DNA from: an uncultured Lachnospiraceae bacterium
GTDB lineage: Bacteria > Bacillota > Clostridia > Lachnospirales > Lachnospiraceae
NCBI GenBank assembly: GCA_910586555.1
Contig: CAJUJY010000011.1
Span: 10,680-74,679, forward strand
Reading direction: 5' to 3'
Length of the DNA: 64,000 bases
In this document: piece after piece, positions 44,564 to 52,709 of the stretch
How positions within the stretch are numbered: the stretch's first letter is position 1
How the letters are laid out: each line of letters starts with the position of its first letter
Program-made: the position numbers and the translations under genes
The notes under the pieces: generated by a model
What the model saw: the letters and a program-made list of their open reading frames with translations, nothing else
What the model was told of the DNA's origin: nothing
Databases searched by the model: none

Positions 44564-45484
44564 ATGAAGATATCAATTATAGTTCCCTGTTATAATGAAC
44601 AAGAAGCACTTCCAATATTTTATAATGAAATTATGGCAGTTCTTTCAAATATAGATTGCAGTTATGAAATAGTTTTTATTAATGATGGGTCTTGTGATAA
44701 GACACTTGAAGTTATGCAGGAATTATCACAGAATAATAATAATATCTTTTATATTTCTTTTTCAAGGAATTTTGGAAAAGAAGCAGCAATGTATGCTGGT
44801 TTTTGCAATACAGACGGGGATTATGTGGCTGTAATGGATGCAGATATGCAGGATCCGCCTTCGCTTCTGCCACAAATGTTAGATATTTTAATTCCAGGGG
44901 ATTATGATAGTGTGGCAGCAAGACGGGAAGACAGAAAAGGTGAACCTCCTGTAAGGTCGTGGTTTGCATGTAAATTCTATAAAGTTATTAATAAAATTTC
45001 AGATGCAGATATTGTTGATGGTGCCAGGGATTTCCGTCTGATGAAAAGGGATATGGCAGATGCAATAGTGCAGATGGGGGAATATAACAGGTTTTCAAAA
45101 GGGATTTTTGGCTGGATTGGTTTTAATACATACTGGCTTCCTTATAATAATGTAGACAGGGTTGCTGGTAAAACAAAATGGAGCTTTTGGAAATTATTTA
45201 AGTATGCAATAGACGGAATAATTAATTTTTCACAAGCACTGCTTAGCATTGCTTCATGGTTTGGTACTGGAATGACCTTTGTATCATTTATTATGCTGCT
45301 TGTAATTATAATACGTAAAATCCTGTTAGACGACCCAGTTGCAGGCTGGACATCTACAATATGTGTTATTATCTTTATAGGCGGAATCCAGTTATTTTTT
45401 ATGGGGGTAATGGGGCAGTATATTGCAGTATATTGCCAAAACTTATATGGAAACAAAAAACAGGCCTCATTATATTATATCTGA
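44564..45484 (+). CDS. Family 2 glycosyltransferase (GtrB/DPM1-like)
   Basis: 306 residues. GT-A fold with ISIIVPCYNEQEALP, INDGSCDKT, and the metal motif DADMQDP; SRNFGKEAAMYAG is typical of polyprenyl-phosphate glycosyltransferases. Two C-terminal membrane segments (about 232-255 and 265-288) anchor it. Such enzymes transfer glucose or another sugar from a nucleotide donor to undecaprenyl phosphate for wall decoration. ATG at 44564 gives the typical MKISIIVP start, though the AAAGGGG site is a little far; TTG at 44558 is possible. Confidence 0.9.
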   Translation: MKISIIVPCYNEQEALPIFYNEIMAVLSNIDCSYEIVFINDGSCDKTLEVMQELSQNNNNIFYISFSRNFGKEAAMYAGFCNTDGDYVAVMDADMQDPPSLLPQMLDILIPGDYDSVAARREDRKGEPPVRSWFACKFYKVINKISDADIVDGARDFRLMKRDMADAIVQMGEYNRFSKGIFGWIGFNTYWLPYNNVDRVAGKTKWSFWKLFKYAIDGIINFSQALLSIASWFGTGMTFVSFIMLLVIIIRKILLDDPVAGWTSTICVIIFIGGIQLFFMGVMGQYIAVYCQNLYGNKKQASLYYI

Positions 45485-45555
45485 AACGAATAAAGAAGAA
45501 GTTAATAAAATAAAATAGATGAAATCCCCCAACAAACGGGAATTAGTATATATTA

Positions 45556-45759
45556 TTACAGGAAAACAAGCATCACAATTCCCCCAATACCTGCTAGCAA
45601 GCAGAGAACACCGCCAAGCCGTGTGCAAAAAAGGTATAAGTTGGACGGGTCACTGCTGGCGTAATTTTTCCAGATTTCTGTAATATCAAAAAAGAGCTTC
45701 GGTTTTAGAATCATAACAGCTCCCACGATTACAAGAATAGTTGACAAAAATATATACAC
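45556..45759 (-). CDS. Small membrane protein, DUF6199-like
   Basis: 67 residues with two membrane segments. The segment MILKPKLFFDITEIWKNY, then SNLYLFCTRLGGVLCLLAG, is like the C-terminal domain of the lipoprotein at 59845 (FPKLFWYMEYGW, FKIIRIGGILIVIAG). GTG start at 45759 behind GGAGGAG. It is divergent from the PBP gene. Function unknown. Confidence 0.65.
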   Translation of the reverse strand: MYIFLSTILVIVGAVMILKPKLFFDITEIWKNYASSDPSNLYLFCTRLGGVLCLLAGIGGIVMLVFL

Positions 45760-45880
45760 TGCTGTTCACTCCTCCGGATTTTATACAATTATACTATCAG
45801 TAACTCCGGGTTTGCCGGATTGGTGTAAGTTCAATATACCATTATAGCAGGCGGATTTCAAGTGGATATAGAAAATAGTC

Positions 45881-45910
45881 TTGACATTTAAATCTTACTG
45901 TTGTAAGATT
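45881..45910 (+). promoter_or_regulatory. Promoter with dyad operator, class B PBP gene
   Basis: TTGACA (45881-45886), exact 17-bp spacer, TAAGAT (45904-45909). A perfect 8-bp inverted repeat, AATCTTAC-TGTT-GTAAGATT (45891-45910), overlaps the -10 box. Its half-sites resemble BlaI sites and the blaI gene lies nearby, so BlaI is the likely repressor. Confidence 0.7.
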
Positions 45911-45987
45911 AGCATATCTCAAAATATTACATTTGTAGGAAATAAGTATTTTTAATCCCAATATTATTGAAAGGATATGCTAAGATT

Positions 45988-48831
45988 ATGAAAAATATTA
46001 AAATTCCAAGAACTTTTATAATCCAGATAGTTTTTGTTGTTTTGTTTTCTGTTCTGGTCTATTATATGTTTAAACTCCAGATTATAAACGGGCAGGGCTA
46101 TGCAGAAGAAACAGACAATAGTTTTACAAAAACAATTAAGACAAAAAGTGCAAGAGGGAATATATATGACTGTAATGGAAAAGTACTTGCATATAATAAA
46201 CTTATGTATACAGTTATAATGTCGGATTCTTTAAAATATGCATCAGCCAGGGAAAAACAGTTAAGCCTTAACAGTATTATTTACCATGTTGTAAAAAGGC
46301 TTGAAGCAAATAATGAAAAAATAAATAATGAACTTAAAATAGAAATTGGAAAGAATAAAAAGTATAAATATACTGCCCAAGGAAAACTGCTAAACAGGTT
46401 TAAAGCGGATATATTTGGACTGGCAGACCCTGCTGGTATGACAGAAGAGCAGCAAAATATTAATGCTGGCAAAATGATGGAATTTCTGTCAGGGAACAGC
46501 AAATTTGCCCTTTTTGGAGAGGGAGGCCGTGGCTATACAAAAGATGAACTTGGGCAATACGGGCTTCCAGCAGAATTTACACAGGAAGAAATATTAACAA
46601 TTACTGGTATAAGGTATATGTTATCTTTAAATACATACCGTAAATACGTGCCAGTTGTTATTGCAAAAGATGTATCGGAAAAGACAATGGTTTATATAAA
46701 AGAAAATGCTGCGGATTTAACAGGGGTTGACATTGCCTGTGAATGGAAACGTGTATATAATGGAGGGAAAGCATTTTCACATATTACCGGATATACAGGG
46801 AAAATATCTGCGGAGGAACTTGGAGAGTATAAAAAACAAGGTAAAGACTATATAGAAGATATGATAGTTGGCAAAACAGGGATAGAGAAATACCTGGATA
46901 GTAAATTACAAGGAACTGATGGTGAAAATGAAATTAAAGTAGATAGTATGGGAAGAAAGACAGGGGAAGAAAAAGTTATAAAAGAAGTAAAATGTGGAAA
47001 GGATGTGTATCTTTCTGTTGATAAAGATTTGCAGGAAGATGTATATAATATTCTGGAACAGAATCTTGCAGGAATTATATCAAGCAACTTAATAAATGTT
47101 AAAAAATTTGACAGGGCAAATATATCTGATGCTTCAGATATAAGAATTACAACATATGATATTTATATTGCTTTAGTAGAAAATAATATAATAGAAACAG
47201 AGGATTTGTATAAAGAAAATGCAGGCAGGTTTGAAAAATATATTGCAAAAATACTTGATAAAAAATTTAAAGATGTAATAAAACGCATAAAAAAGGATTT
47301 ATCTGGCGGCAAAATTTATTTAAAAGATTTATCTGGCCAGTTACAGGAATATCAACGCTTTATTGTAGATAAAAGTGGCCTGCTTGATGAAAGTTTAATA
47401 GATAAAAGTGATAAAATTTATATAAAATGGAATAGCGGTGGTAAAATTAGTTTAAAGGATTTTTTAAGGCATGTAATACAAAAAAAGTGGATTACAGAAG
47501 GTATTACAGATACCAGCCAGCAGTATGTTACAACAGATGAAGTATATAAAGCGTTAATACAAAATATTGAAGAAACACTAAAAAATAATAAGGAATTTAC
47601 CAGGATTTTATTTAAATATTTAATTCTTGAAGATAAAGTTACAGGAACAGATATATGTAAGCTTCTAAACAAGCAGAAGATTCTGCCAGCAGATAGTGAT
47701 TATAAAAGCCTTCTTACAAACCAGATAAGTACATTCCAGTATATAAAGAAAAAAATAGAAAAATTACAGATTACACCAGCGCAGCTTGCATTAGATCCCT
47801 GTTCAGCATCAGCAGTTGTAGTACAGAAAGACAGCGGTAAGGTATTGGCATGTGTATCTTATCCTGGGTATAATAATAATCTTCTTGCAAACCAGATGGA
47901 TACAGATTATTATAATAAACTTTTAAATGATAAATCCCTGCCATTATATAACAGGGCATCAATGCAGCTTACAGCACCAGGTTCAACATTTAAGCCTGTA
48001 ACTATTATTGCAGGTTTAAATGAGGGGGTTATTTTGCCAGGAACTAATATACTTTGCGATGGTATATTTGACAGGTTAAAGCCTGGTTTAAGGTGCTGGA
48101 AACACTCAGGGCACGGAAATGTCCAAAATGCTGCTACAGCAATACAATTTTCATGTAATGATTATTTGTGTGAAATATCATACAGGCTTGGGACAAAAAA
48201 TGGTACAAAATATAATGATAAAAAGGCATTATCAAAGCTTGGGAAATATATAAAACTTTTCCAGATGGATAAAAAATCTGGAATTGAAATTTCTGAAGCA
48301 GAACCGCATATAACAGATTTATACGGGATTCCCTCTGCAATCGGACAGGGTACACATAATTATTCAACTGTACAGATTGCAAGATATATTAATATAATTG
48401 CTTCAAAGGGAAAAGCTTATTCACTTTCCCTTGTAAATGGGGTAACAGGGAAAAATAAAAAACTTAAAAGGAAAAAGCCTGTAATAATTAGCCAGGTAAA
48501 ATTACCAGATTATATATGGAATACTGTCCAGTCTGGAATGGAGCAGTTTGCAAAGAATAATGCAGTTTTAAAAAATATGGAAATAAATATTGCAGGTAAA
48601 ACAGGTACTGCACAAGAGGTACAAAACAGGCCTGACCATTCATTATTTACTGGTTATGCACCAGCAGAAGCACCAGAAATAACAATAGCTGTAAGAATTG
48701 CAAATGGATATAGTTCATCAAATGCTACAGCTATTGGAAAGGATATATTTAACTATTATTTTAAGCCAGGCACTAGAAAGAAAATAATTACAGGAAAAGC
48801 TTCACACGCATATAATACAAGTACAGATTAG
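45988..48831 (+). CDS. Class B penicillin-binding protein (PBP2-like transpeptidase)
   Basis: 947 residues. One membrane anchor (about 8-28), PBP dimerisation domain with ARGNIYDCNGKVLAYNK, then the transpeptidase domain: S666-TFK, S722-CN, and K871-TG. A ~210-residue helical insertion (about 370-590) lies between these parts and makes the protein longer than classical PBP2 (600-700). The domain cross-links peptidoglycan. ATG at 45988 follows GAAAGGA; an upstream TTG precedes that site. It is convergent with blaR1-blaI and preceded by a putative BlaI operator, which suggests beta-lactam-inducible expression like mecA. Confidence 0.9.
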   Translation: MKNIKIPRTFIIQIVFVVLFSVLVYYMFKLQIINGQGYAEETDNSFTKTIKTKSARGNIYDCNGKVLAYNKLMYTVIMSDSLKYASAREKQLSLNSIIYHVVKRLEANNEKINNELKIEIGKNKKYKYTAQGKLLNRFKADIFGLADPAGMTEEQQNINAGKMMEFLSGNSKFALFGEGGRGYTKDELGQYGLPAEFTQEEILTITGIRYMLSLNTYRKYVPVVIAKDVSEKTMVYIKENAADLTGVDIACEWKRVYNGGKAFSHITGYTGKISAEELGEYKKQGKDYIEDMIVGKTGIEKYLDSKLQGTDGENEIKVDSMGRKTGEEKVIKEVKCGKDVYLSVDKDLQEDVYNILEQNLAGIISSNLINVKKFDRANISDASDIRITTYDIYIALVENNIIETEDLYKENAGRFEKYIAKILDKKFKDVIKRIKKDLSGGKIYLKDLSGQLQEYQRFIVDKSGLLDESLIDKSDKIYIKWNSGGKISLKDFLRHVIQKKWITEGITDTSQQYVTTDEVYKALIQNIEETLKNNKEFTRILFKYLILEDKVTGTDICKLLNKQKILPADSDYKSLLTNQISTFQYIKKKIEKLQITPAQLALDPCSASAVVVQKDSGKVLACVSYPGYNNNLLANQMDTDYYNKLLNDKSLPLYNRASMQLTAPGSTFKPVTIIAGLNEGVILPGTNILCDGIFDRLKPGLRCWKHSGHGNVQNAATAIQFSCNDYLCEISYRLGTKNGTKYNDKKALSKLGKYIKLFQMDKKSGIEISEAEPHITDLYGIPSAIGQGTHNYSTVQIARYINIIASKGKAYSLSLVNGVTGKNKKLKRKKPVIISQVKLPDYIWNTVQSGMEQFAKNNAVLKNMEINIAGKTGTAQEVQNRPDHSLFTGYAPAEAPEITIAVRIANGYSSSNATAIGKDIFNYYFKPGTRKKIITGKASHAYNTSTD

Positions 48832-48851
48832 TATAAAACTTATAAATAAAT

Positions 48852-48884
48852 CCCTGCCATAAATCCATTGGAAGTATGGCAGGG
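48852..48884. terminator. Hairpin between the PBP and blaR1 genes
   Basis: Nine-bp perfect stem (48852-48860 with 48876-48884), 15-base loop, AT-rich flanks on both sides. Located exactly between two convergent stops. Confidence 0.6.
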
Positions 48885-48891
48885 CCAATTA

Positions 48892-50685
48892 TTACCTGTT
48901 CCAGATTTTTAAATCTGATAATATAGAAAATGTGAGTTCTGTTGCAACAGGGCCTGTTATATCATGTTCACCCTGTATATTTGTTGCGAAAAAATAAGTA
49001 TTGCCAGGTTTCTCAATAAAACCAGTGAACCAGCCAGAAATATTTTGCTGTTTTGATTCTTCTGTACCAGTTTTTCCATAAAAAGAACCTTCCGTGCCTG
49101 AATACAGATGTATTGCATTTTTTACAGTTTCAATATTTTCTTCTGAAAAGTTAAATTCGTTATTGTATAATTTCCTTAACATTATAACCTGTTCAACAGG
49201 TGAAATTTTAAGGGAGGAATTAAGCCAGTATGAAGAAGTATCTCCTGTTACATACTGGTTGCCATATCCTGTTTTTTGTATAAACTTCCTGATAGAAGAT
49301 AAACCAGCTTTTTTATCAAGTTCCTGGAAATACCATGTAACAGAATTTTGCATGGCTGTTTTTAAAGTCTGGTCTTTATTCCATGTATTATAATAGTGGT
49401 GCCTGCCATCCCATGAAATTTGTGTCTGTCCTGGATTAATAATTCCTGTTTCAAGGGCATTAAGTGCAGAGTAAATCTTGTAAGTAGATGCAGGAGGTGT
49501 GCGCTTTGTGGCATTTTCCATATTGTATATTTTCCATATGCCAGAATTTATATCATACAATACAAAACTGCCATTATACCCATTAAACTGGCTGTCCAGG
49601 TTAATATATGAAATATTTCTTTCACTAAAATTATAATAATCCGTTCCCGAAGCTTTTATTGACAGAACAGGGACAGAGGCTAAAATAATAATTGCAGTTA
49701 AAATATATGTGGCAATGCTATATATTTTTTTCCTTAAAGGCAGTGGTTTGTAATTAGCTATATTAATTATTCTCTTCTGGGTCTGTTCCATATTTCCGCT
49801 AATTCCAGTAGTAAATGGAAAAGGTCCCAGGGAAATTTTTTCAGCCAGGTTTATTAATGTATGTCCATAATGAATATATTCATCTTTATCTAACATTTGT
49901 AAAACAGAAGTATCACATGCAATTTCCCTGTCCGTCCTTATTTCCTTTAGTACAAACCAGACAAGCGGGTTAAACCAGTATATTATACATATAACATTTA
50001 TAATAAAATTCATTAATGCATCTTTATGCCTGTAGTGCTGTAATTCATGTAACAGCATAAAGCGCATGTCCTTGGCATTATATTCTGATATTAAATGTAT
50101 TGGCAGGTAAATCTGTGGATTTATAAAGCCAGACAGTACAGGCGATTTTAAAAAAGCTGTGCTAAATACAGGGATTTTTCTCTTAATTCCCATTTCATTT
50201 AAACACATCTGGTATAAGTTATATACTTTTTTATTCTGTAAAGGCATGGCGGACTGTTTTAGTTTGCAAAGGTGTATGGCTGCCCTTGCAAAAAGAAGAA
50301 GCATTACAAATATGCCAGCAAACCATATACATGACAGTACAGCATTTAAAACAGGTATAATATTATTTGCTTCTGACATGTTAAAATCATTTATCCAGCC
50401 AGGGCTGCCAGAAAGAAGCATATCTTTGGCTGTCTGTGCATTTTTACCTGTACTATGGTTAAACTGGTTTTTAATATTGTTAAATTTTTCAAGAAAATAT
50501 AAAAAACTATCTGTTTTTAATTTAAGAAAAGGTGCAGCAAACAATATTGTTAATATAAACCATAAATTATACTTTAACCTGGCAGGCCATTTTTTATAGA
50601 ATATACGCCTGGCAAACAGTATAATACAAATAATAATAGAAATAAAAATATTGCAGATAAAAAAGTGTATAGTAAAACCTGCCAT
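48892..50685 (-). CDS. blaR1: BlaR1/MecR1-type beta-lactam sensor-transducer
   Basis: 597 residues. The N-terminal half has about four membrane segments and an M56 zinc-protease loop with H213-ELQH and a downstream DREIACD. The extracellular C-terminal half is a class D-like penicillin-sensor domain with S400-TYK, SVTW and K538-TG. Acylation of Ser400 by a beta-lactam should trigger the protease, which inactivates BlaI. Immediately upstream is blaI, one base away. The likely target is the PBP gene at 45988. Confidence 0.93.
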   Translation of the reverse strand: MAGFTIHFFICNIFISIIICIILFARRIFYKKWPARLKYNLWFILTILFAAPFLKLKTDSFLYFLEKFNNIKNQFNHSTGKNAQTAKDMLLSGSPGWINDFNMSEANNIIPVLNAVLSCIWFAGIFVMLLLFARAAIHLCKLKQSAMPLQNKKVYNLYQMCLNEMGIKRKIPVFSTAFLKSPVLSGFINPQIYLPIHLISEYNAKDMRFMLLHELQHYRHKDALMNFIINVICIIYWFNPLVWFVLKEIRTDREIACDTSVLQMLDKDEYIHYGHTLINLAEKISLGPFPFTTGISGNMEQTQKRIINIANYKPLPLRKKIYSIATYILTAIIILASVPVLSIKASGTDYYNFSERNISYINLDSQFNGYNGSFVLYDINSGIWKIYNMENATKRTPPASTYKIYSALNALETGIINPGQTQISWDGRHHYYNTWNKDQTLKTAMQNSVTWYFQELDKKAGLSSIRKFIQKTGYGNQYVTGDTSSYWLNSSLKISPVEQVIMLRKLYNNEFNFSEENIETVKNAIHLYSGTEGSFYGKTGTEESKQQNISGWFTGFIEKPGNTYFFATNIQGEHDITGPVATELTFSILSDLKIWNR

Positions 50686-50686
50686 A

Positions 50687-51067
50687 TTAATTCTCCCCTT
50701 TGTTATTAGATAAAAGTGAACGCAAGGTATCTATTTCATTTGCTGTCAGCTTGTCATTTTCAATATAGGCAGAAAGCATTTTGGAAATATTGCCATCATA
50801 AAAACGGTTTAAGAAGGAACTGCTTTCCTGGCCTATATATTCATTCTTGCCTACAAGCGGGGTATATACAAAGACACGGCCCTGCTTTTCATAAGAAAGA
50901 GCCCCTTTATTTACAAGGCGTTTTACCAGGGTCTGTATTGTCTTAGGACTCCATGATGTTGTCCTTGTTAAATGTTCTGTTATTTCATTAGTATTAACAG
51001 GGGCGTATTTCCATACAATTTTCATAACTTCAAATTCAGCTTCAGAAATCTGTGGTAAAGCTGCCAT
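50687..51067 (-). CDS. blaI: BlaI/MecI/CopY-family repressor
   Basis: 126 residues. Winged helix with ISEAEFEVMKIVWKYAPVNTNEITEHL and WSPKTIQTLVKRLVNKGALSYEKQGRVFVYTP, followed by a C-terminal dimerisation helix. It represses PBP or beta-lactamase genes until cleaved after BlaR1 activation. Its own promoter has a consensus operator. The ATG follows TAGGAGGTATT. Confidence 0.94.
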   Translation of the reverse strand: MAALPQISEAEFEVMKIVWKYAPVNTNEITEHLTRTTSWSPKTIQTLVKRLVNKGALSYEKQGRVFVYTPLVGKNEYIGQESSSFLNRFYDGNISKMLSAYIENDKLTANEIDTLRSLLSNNKGEN

Positions 51068-51087
51068 AAAAAATACCTCCTAAAGTC

Positions 51088-51135
51088 TTACATATGTAAT
51101 ATATTTATTATAACTTTGGCGGCCAGGCTTGTCAA
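51088..51135 (-). promoter_or_regulatory. blaI promoter with BlaI operator
   Basis: Minus strand: TTGACA (51135-51130), 17-bp spacer, TATAAT (51112-51107), both perfect. Just downstream lies TTACATATGTAA (51088-51099), a full match to TACA-N2-TGTA, the BlaI/MecI operator consensus. Autorepression follows from this. Confidence 0.85.
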
Positions 51136-51257
51136 GAAAATTGTTAAAATACCTGTTGACATTAACGGGACGTAATAGTTTATATTAATTACATGCCAGG
51201 TAAAAAGCCGGCTTTTATCTGGCATTATATTAAAAAGGGCAGAGGAGGCAATATAGC

Positions 51258-52112
51258 ATGATGACTGTAAAAGAAGTATCAGGTATTACAGGTATTAGTA
51301 AAAGGACACTTCATTATTATGATGAGATTGGATTATTAAAGCCAGCAGATAAAAGTGAAGCAGGTTACAGGCTGTATGATAATAAAGCATTAGAAAAATT
51401 ACAGCAAATATTGTTTTTCCGTGAGCTTGGTATTCCATTAAAAATAATTAAAACTGTTATAGAAAACCCTGCCCTGGACAGAAACCATATATTGCAGACA
51501 CAGCGTAAAATGCTAATATCAGAGAAAGAACGTTTAGAACGTCTGGTAAAAAGCATTGATAAGATTTTGGAAGGAGATAATAATATGGATTTTGAAGTAT
51601 TTAGTATGGAAGAAACAGAAGAAATATTTAATTCAATGGTATCTAAAATGGATAAAGAAGAGAAAGACCTGTTTTTAGAAAATTATGGCGGGATTGAAGA
51701 GTTTAAAAAGCACTTTATGGAAAACGCCTCAAGTGCCAAAACCCAGGAAAACTGGAAAAAAATGGTGGAATGGTATGGCAGTAAGGAAAATATGGCAGAC
51801 CACGCACTTAATCCTTATAGTAAAGAAGTGGCAGATTCATTCAGAAAACGTATTAGTATAATTATGGGTAAACTAGCAGATAGAAAAAAGGAAGGGTATA
51901 CTACAAGTTCATTTGAAGTAAAAGAGTTAATAGGTGAATATGGATTTGTACAAAAACAGTTTTTTGGTATAGAACATGAAAAAGATTTGATGCTTAAAAT
52001 GGCAGAACTGTACCAGAATAATGTGCAGATAAAAAAGGAATGTGATAAAGAATACGGTGATGGGATTGCAGGTTTCTTTGCAGAAGCAATAGAAGAATTT
52101 TATAACATGTAA
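51258..52112 (+). CDS. MerR-family regulator with TipAS domain
   Basis: 284 residues. A MerR helix-turn-helix (TVKEVSGITGISKRTLHYYDEIGLL, AGYRLYDN) and coiled coil precede a TipAS antibiotic-recognition domain (about 130-280). TipAS binds thiopeptide-like and other cyclic compounds and activates efflux genes. GAGGAGG precedes the ATG. A TTGACA at 51153-51158 is part of its own promoter region. Divergent from blaI. A likely target is not evident; the next gap shows a promoter and a transporter-like remnant. Confidence 0.85.
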   Translation: MMTVKEVSGITGISKRTLHYYDEIGLLKPADKSEAGYRLYDNKALEKLQQILFFRELGIPLKIIKTVIENPALDRNHILQTQRKMLISEKERLERLVKSIDKILEGDNNMDFEVFSMEETEEIFNSMVSKMDKEEKDLFLENYGGIEEFKKHFMENASSAKTQENWKKMVEWYGSKENMADHALNPYSKEVADSFRKRISIIMGKLADRKKEGYTTSSFEVKELIGEYGFVQKQFFGIEHEKDLMLKMAELYQNNVQIKKECDKEYGDGIAGFFAEAIEEFYNM

Positions 52113-52120
52113 AGTTTTTA

Positions 52121-52149
52121 TTGACTTTATGTATATATATATGTATAAT
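52121..52149 (+). promoter_or_regulatory. Promoter downstream of the MerR/TipAS gene
   Basis: TTGACT (52121-52126), 17-bp spacer made of alternating TA, TATAAT (52144-52149). It drives a transcript that has a ribosome site, a 12-codon peptide and a terminator at 52478. Confidence 0.6.
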
Positions 52150-52178
52150 ACTTCTAATAAATAACGGGAGGATTATGT

Positions 52179-52217
52179 ATGTTAATTGTTAATGTAATGG
52201 AGAAAATTGCAAAATAG
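52179..52217 (+). CDS. Possible 12-residue leader peptide
   Basis: GGGAGG at 52167-52172 precedes ATG; the peptide reads MLIVNVMEKIAK and stops at 52217. The strong promoter just upstream and the terminator 260 bp downstream suggest attenuation or a small RNA; a small hydrophobic frame (52226-52450) follows but has no ribosome site. Confidence 0.35.
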   Translation: MLIVNVMEKIAK

Positions 52218-52709
52218 AATATTGCATGGGCGTTTATTTATATGCGTATATTAGTTTTTATATATTATGCTATAAGTCTGCCCGTTTGCTGGTAGTGATA
52301 TATTGGGATACCAGCGTTTTCGCCTTACATTTGCTTAATATTGTGGTATATATTTTTTTAGGATGGTTTAAGCAGGACTGTAATGGTCCTGCTTTTTCTT
52401 TTTATGGTTTTATACTAACTATTCTAGGGTGTTTTAAAGCTAATATATAATAATATTATTATAAAATATATTATATAGCCGCAGTATCTTATGCTTTTTA
52501 AGGTACTGCGGCCTTTTTTGCGGGGCATGGCAAAGTAGTTTTTTACCTTTGGCAACATTTCCAGTACAAAGCATTATAAATGAAATGGGCTAGTTAAAAG
52601 GAATTTATGGAATATTTATAGCTATGATAATTTCTTTTATTACAGGTACAATATGGAAACAGGGATTAAAGCATAACAGTGTAAGCTTATAGAAAAGGAG
52701 ATTTAAGAA
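52218..52709. other. Gap with terminator and decayed transporter-like coding trace
   Basis: After the terminator, 52520-52690 contains short open pieces such as GIYGIFIAMIISFITG in one frame, ending near an in-frame stop. They look like the hydrophobic tail of a permease broken by stops. No intact gene is seen. Confidence 0.35.
52478..52518 (+). terminator. Terminator
   Basis: GCCGCAGTAT (52478-52487) pairs with GTACTGCGGC (52503-52512; G-U pair), followed by CTTTTTTG. It ends the transcript started at the 52121 promoter. Confidence 0.75.

Noticed and set aside
52226..52450. 74-codon hydrophobic frame after the leader peptide
   Set aside because: No ribosome site, and its sequence runs into AT-rich DNA; likely chance, though it lies on a real-looking transcript.
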